Shown piece after piece: positions 5,011 to 6,165 of a stretch of DNA of 6,165 bases. The stretch covers positions 1 to 6,165 of the forward strand of contig JAEZBA010000706.1 in the NCBI GenBank assembly GCA_023430245.1, written 5' to 3'. The DNA is from Pseudomonadota bacterium (GTDB lineage Bacteria; Pseudomonadota; Alphaproteobacteria; Rhizobiales; Xanthobacteraceae). The notes under the pieces were generated by a model. It was not told where the DNA came from. It ran no database searches and worked only from the letters and a program-made list of their open reading frames with translations. Position 1 is the stretch's first letter; each line of letters begins with the position of its first letter. A program made the position numbers and the translations under genes.

Positions 5011-5442
5011 TCAGGCGGCTGCCGACAGGTCGATATGACGGCCGAGCGCCTGTTCGGCCGCATCGAAGGTATCGAAGACCGCGCGCAGCGCCGTCAGCTT
5101 GTTGCCGGAAAATTGTGCGAATAATGCGAGGCGCAGGCTGAGCGTGCGGCCGGAGCGCAGATCGCGCGCGGTGACCCGCATCATGCTCGCGGCATGATCG
5201 CCGTCGGTGAGCGCGCGTTCCATGTCGCAGCCGCGCAATTGCAGGTTTTCGGCGATCCGGCCAAGCATCGACAGGACGGCGGCCTTGCCTTTGCGCTGGC
5301 CGAAGAACGGCAGGAGATCCACAGGACCGAATATGGTCCAGTCGATGTCGTCGTGGATCAGCGGTGCGATGCGAGCGGGCTCCCGCGCGGCAAGCGCGTC
5401 GCAGAATGCGCGGGCAAAGCCGCGCATCGGATGGTCGGACAT
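5011..5442 (-). CDS. NTF2-like / SnoaL-like family protein
   Basis: This 143-residue cytoplasmic protein has the usual single-domain NTF2-like length. The pattern is typical. N-terminal helices (GFARAFCDALAAREPARIAPLIHDDIDWTIFGP) lead into the cone-shaped fold. Next is the loop DLLPFFGQRKGKAAVLSMLGRI, then strands containing MERALTDGDHAASMMRVTARDLRSGRTLSLRLALFAQFSGNKLTALRAVFDTFDAAEQALGR. Family members include ketosteroid isomerases and polyketide cyclases, but many have no known activity, and no specific ligand can be inferred here. The first ATG (5442) is chosen; GGAG lies 11 bases upstream, which is a long spacing. A second in-frame Met at residue 6 would be still further from it. A strong promoter candidate lies at 5534-5562 in an AT-rich region. 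The gene stands alone: the next minus-strand gene has its own promoter candidate. Confidence 0.85.
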   Translation of the reverse strand: MSDHPMRGFARAFCDALAAREPARIAPLIHDDIDWTIFGPVDLLPFFGQRKGKAAVLSMLGRIAENLQLRGCDMERALTDGDHAASMMRVTARDLRSGRTLSLRLALFAQFSGNKLTALRAVFDTFDAAEQALGRHIDLSAAA

Positions 5443-5533
5443 GGATGGACTTGCTCCGGAGCTTTGGAAACGGCGCCGGCTTTGCCCTTCTGGCTCGAAA
5501 TCCGAGCGTGCTGCCGCGCCTGAAATTATTTGA

Positions 5534-5562
5534 AACCTAAAGCAAATTGTTTCTCATGTCAA
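5534..5562 (-). promoter_or_regulatory. Promoter of the NTF2-like gene with AT-rich upstream tract
   Basis: On the minus strand a perfect TTGACA (5562-5557), a 17-base spacer and TAGGTT (5539-5534) form a sigma-70-like promoter. The bases immediately upstream of the -35 on that strand read CAAAAATTA, and further A/T runs follow, as expected for an UP element. The transcript would start near 5527, giving a leader of about 85 bases. Confidence 0.6.
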
Positions 5563-5683
5563 TAATTTTTGCTGCGCTGCAATATATTTGAGAAAATATT
5601 TTTAAATCAGTGACTTAGCACAGACCTTCCCTGCAAGCATGGGTGGAGCGGCGTGGTCGTCTCTGGCAATTAGACGGTCAAAG

Positions 5684-5695
5684 CCCTATTTAGGG
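5684..5695. repeat. CCCTA-TT-TAGGG inverted repeat, possible operator
   Basis: Two 5-base half-sites (5684-5688 and 5691-5695) are separated by TT. The gap is too small for a stable RNA hairpin, so a protein-binding site is the more natural reading. Its right half overlaps the start of the hairpin at 5693-5722. Confidence 0.3.
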
Positions 5696-5722
5696 AGCGT
5701 CGGTCGGAGCCGATGAGCTCCC
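5693..5722 (+). other. Nested hairpin in the possible leader of the gene at 5818
   Basis: GGGAGC (5693-5698) pairs with GCTCCC (5717-5722). Inside it TCGG (5700-5703) pairs with CCGA (5710-5713) around a 6-base loop. A G and a TGA form the internal loop between the stems. It lies about 95 bases before the start codon. It may be an RNA leader structure or a terminator; no T-tract follows. Confidence 0.35.
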
Positions 5723-5804
5723 GGCGCGCGGTCCAGCAGTGCGCCCAATTTCGATGATGTCTCGCCAGCGCCGCATCCGTCGCTGCGATGCTATTAAAAG
5801 CGAC

Positions 5805-5809
5805 AGGAG
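5805..5809 (+). promoter_or_regulatory. Ribosome binding site deciding the start at 5818
   Basis: AGGAG lies 8 bases before the ATG at 5818, an ideal spacing. It falls inside the longer in-frame reading frame that begins at 5788, which has no such site, so the shorter protein is preferred. Confidence 0.75.
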
Positions 5810-5817
5810 TAAAGCCA

Positions 5818-6135
5818 ATGGCGAATGAGCCCCAGTCCATCAATCGTGCCCGGTGGCAGGCGCAGGTCCGTGACCTTTCCGGATTCGATTTCAAGGCGCC
5901 GGCGGAGCTGTATCCGAGCCGCAGCCGCCGCGTGCGCGGGCCGTTCAGCTACAAGCGCTTCAACACCGCCGCCGAAGCCGTACGTTTCGCGGTCGAAGAG
6001 ATGCCGGGCACGGCGCTGCTTGGCGCCACGCTCGAGGTCAACGAGTCGCGCTACACCGAAGCCGAGATGCGCGCGCTTTATGACAGCCCGGCTTTCCCGC
6101 TGAAGCGGACCCAGAAGAAGAAAAGCGCGGCCTGA
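5818..6135 (+). CDS. Small basic protein of unknown function, 105 residues
   Basis: The protein starts MANEPQSINRARWQAQVRDLSGFDFKAPAELYP and has no signal peptide or membrane segment. A basic stretch, SRSRRVRGPFSYKRF (34-48), follows. Next is a helix-rich segment, NTAAEAVRFAVEEMP, then GTALLGATLEVNESRYTEAEMRALYDSPAFPLKR and a lysine-rich end (TQKKKSAA). It is probably cytoplasmic. The basic patches could bind nucleic acid or another acidic partner, but this is only a guess from charge. I do not recognise a named family. The start is fixed by AGGAG 8 bases upstream. The gene is transcribed away from the NTF2-like gene and is followed directly by a hairpin, so it is probably monocistronic. Confidence 0.78.
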   Translation: MANEPQSINRARWQAQVRDLSGFDFKAPAELYPSRSRRVRGPFSYKRFNTAAEAVRFAVEEMPGTALLGATLEVNESRYTEAEMRALYDSPAFPLKRTQKKKSAA

Positions 6136-6136
6136 G

Positions 6137-6158
6137 CCCGCGCGTCGTCCTGCGCGGG
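6137..6158 (+). terminator. Hairpin immediately after the gene at 5818-6135
   Basis: CCCGCGC (6137-6143) pairs perfectly with GCGCGGG (6152-6158) around an 8-base loop, starting one base after the stop codon. The bases visible after it are not T-rich and the window ends there, so the terminator role is likely but not certain. Confidence 0.5.
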
Positions 6159-6165
6159 TCACCAC

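Larger units (their letters stand above)
5443..5787. other. AT-rich divergent intergenic region
   Basis: This gap separates the minus-strand NTF2-like gene from the plus-strand gene at 5818. I see no convincing gene in it. Bases 5521-5620 are only 27% GC by direct count, in strong contrast to the GC-rich surroundings. They contain a perfect palindrome, AAAATATTTT (5593-5602), and an inverted repeat, ATATTT-gaga-AAATAT (5584-5599). A minus-strand promoter lies at 5534-5562. Towards the plus-strand gene the DNA becomes GC-rich again and holds a nested hairpin at 5693-5722. No clear plus-strand promoter could be identified. The AT-rich block probably acts as a promoter-enhancing (UP-like) or regulator-binding region. 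Confidence 0.6.

Noticed and set aside
5639..5716. Short plus-strand reading frame (25 residues) in the AT-rich intergenic region
   Set aside because: There is no ribosome binding site and nothing protein-like in the translation.
5641..5735. Possible tRNA or structured RNA gene because of several paired segments
   Set aside because: No cloverleaf, T-loop or anticodon arm could be fitted. Only the local hairpin at 5693-5722 is supported.

Overview
The window is GC-rich DNA with short, strand-switching gene blocks. Several gene families here (DUF1236-type secreted proteins, a caspase-family protein with a peptidoglycan-binding-like tail, an NTF2-like protein, a PaaI-type thioesterase) are typical of Bradyrhizobiaceae-like Alphaproteobacteria such as Bradyrhizobium, Rhodopseudomonas or Afipia. 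That assignment is inferred from protein style and promoter type; no rRNA or other taxonomic marker is present. I see no insertion sequence, CRISPR array, tRNA, rRNA or integration site. The window looks like ordinary chromosomal DNA.

Layout. Bases 2-376 (+) are the 3' end of a hotdog-fold thioesterase gene. Bases 387-2115 (+) form a small block of envelope and small-protein genes. It contains a secreted DUF1236-like protein (472-1044), a 49-residue single-pass membrane protein (1180-1329), a 59-residue soluble protein (1487-1666) and a second secreted DUF1236-like protein (1680-2060). Bases 2218-3783 (+) encode an exported caspase-family protein. Three minus-strand genes follow: a coiled-coil protein (3793-4176), an exported four-cysteine protein of unknown function (4336-4884) and an NTF2-like protein (5011-5442). 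An AT-rich intergenic region separates these from a last plus-strand gene of unknown function (5818-6135).

The most interesting signal is regulatory. Both transcription units that carry a DUF1236-like gene are preceded by GGAAC-N17-CGTT, at 387-412 and 1432-1457. This matches the promoter consensus of EcfG, the sigma factor of the alphaproteobacterial general stress response. The boxes have the same spacing and orientation and lie just upstream of the genes. I infer that the two DUF1236-like proteins and the 59-residue protein are co-regulated stress-response products, although the 49-residue gene between them shows no such box.

Several real small genes (49, 59 and 105 residues) have convincing ribosome binding sites, and these also decide the start codons. 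GC-rich hairpins without clear T-tracts follow some transcription units and are proposed as weak terminators. I found no convincing evidence of a new multi-gene system such as a defence island or biosynthetic cluster.
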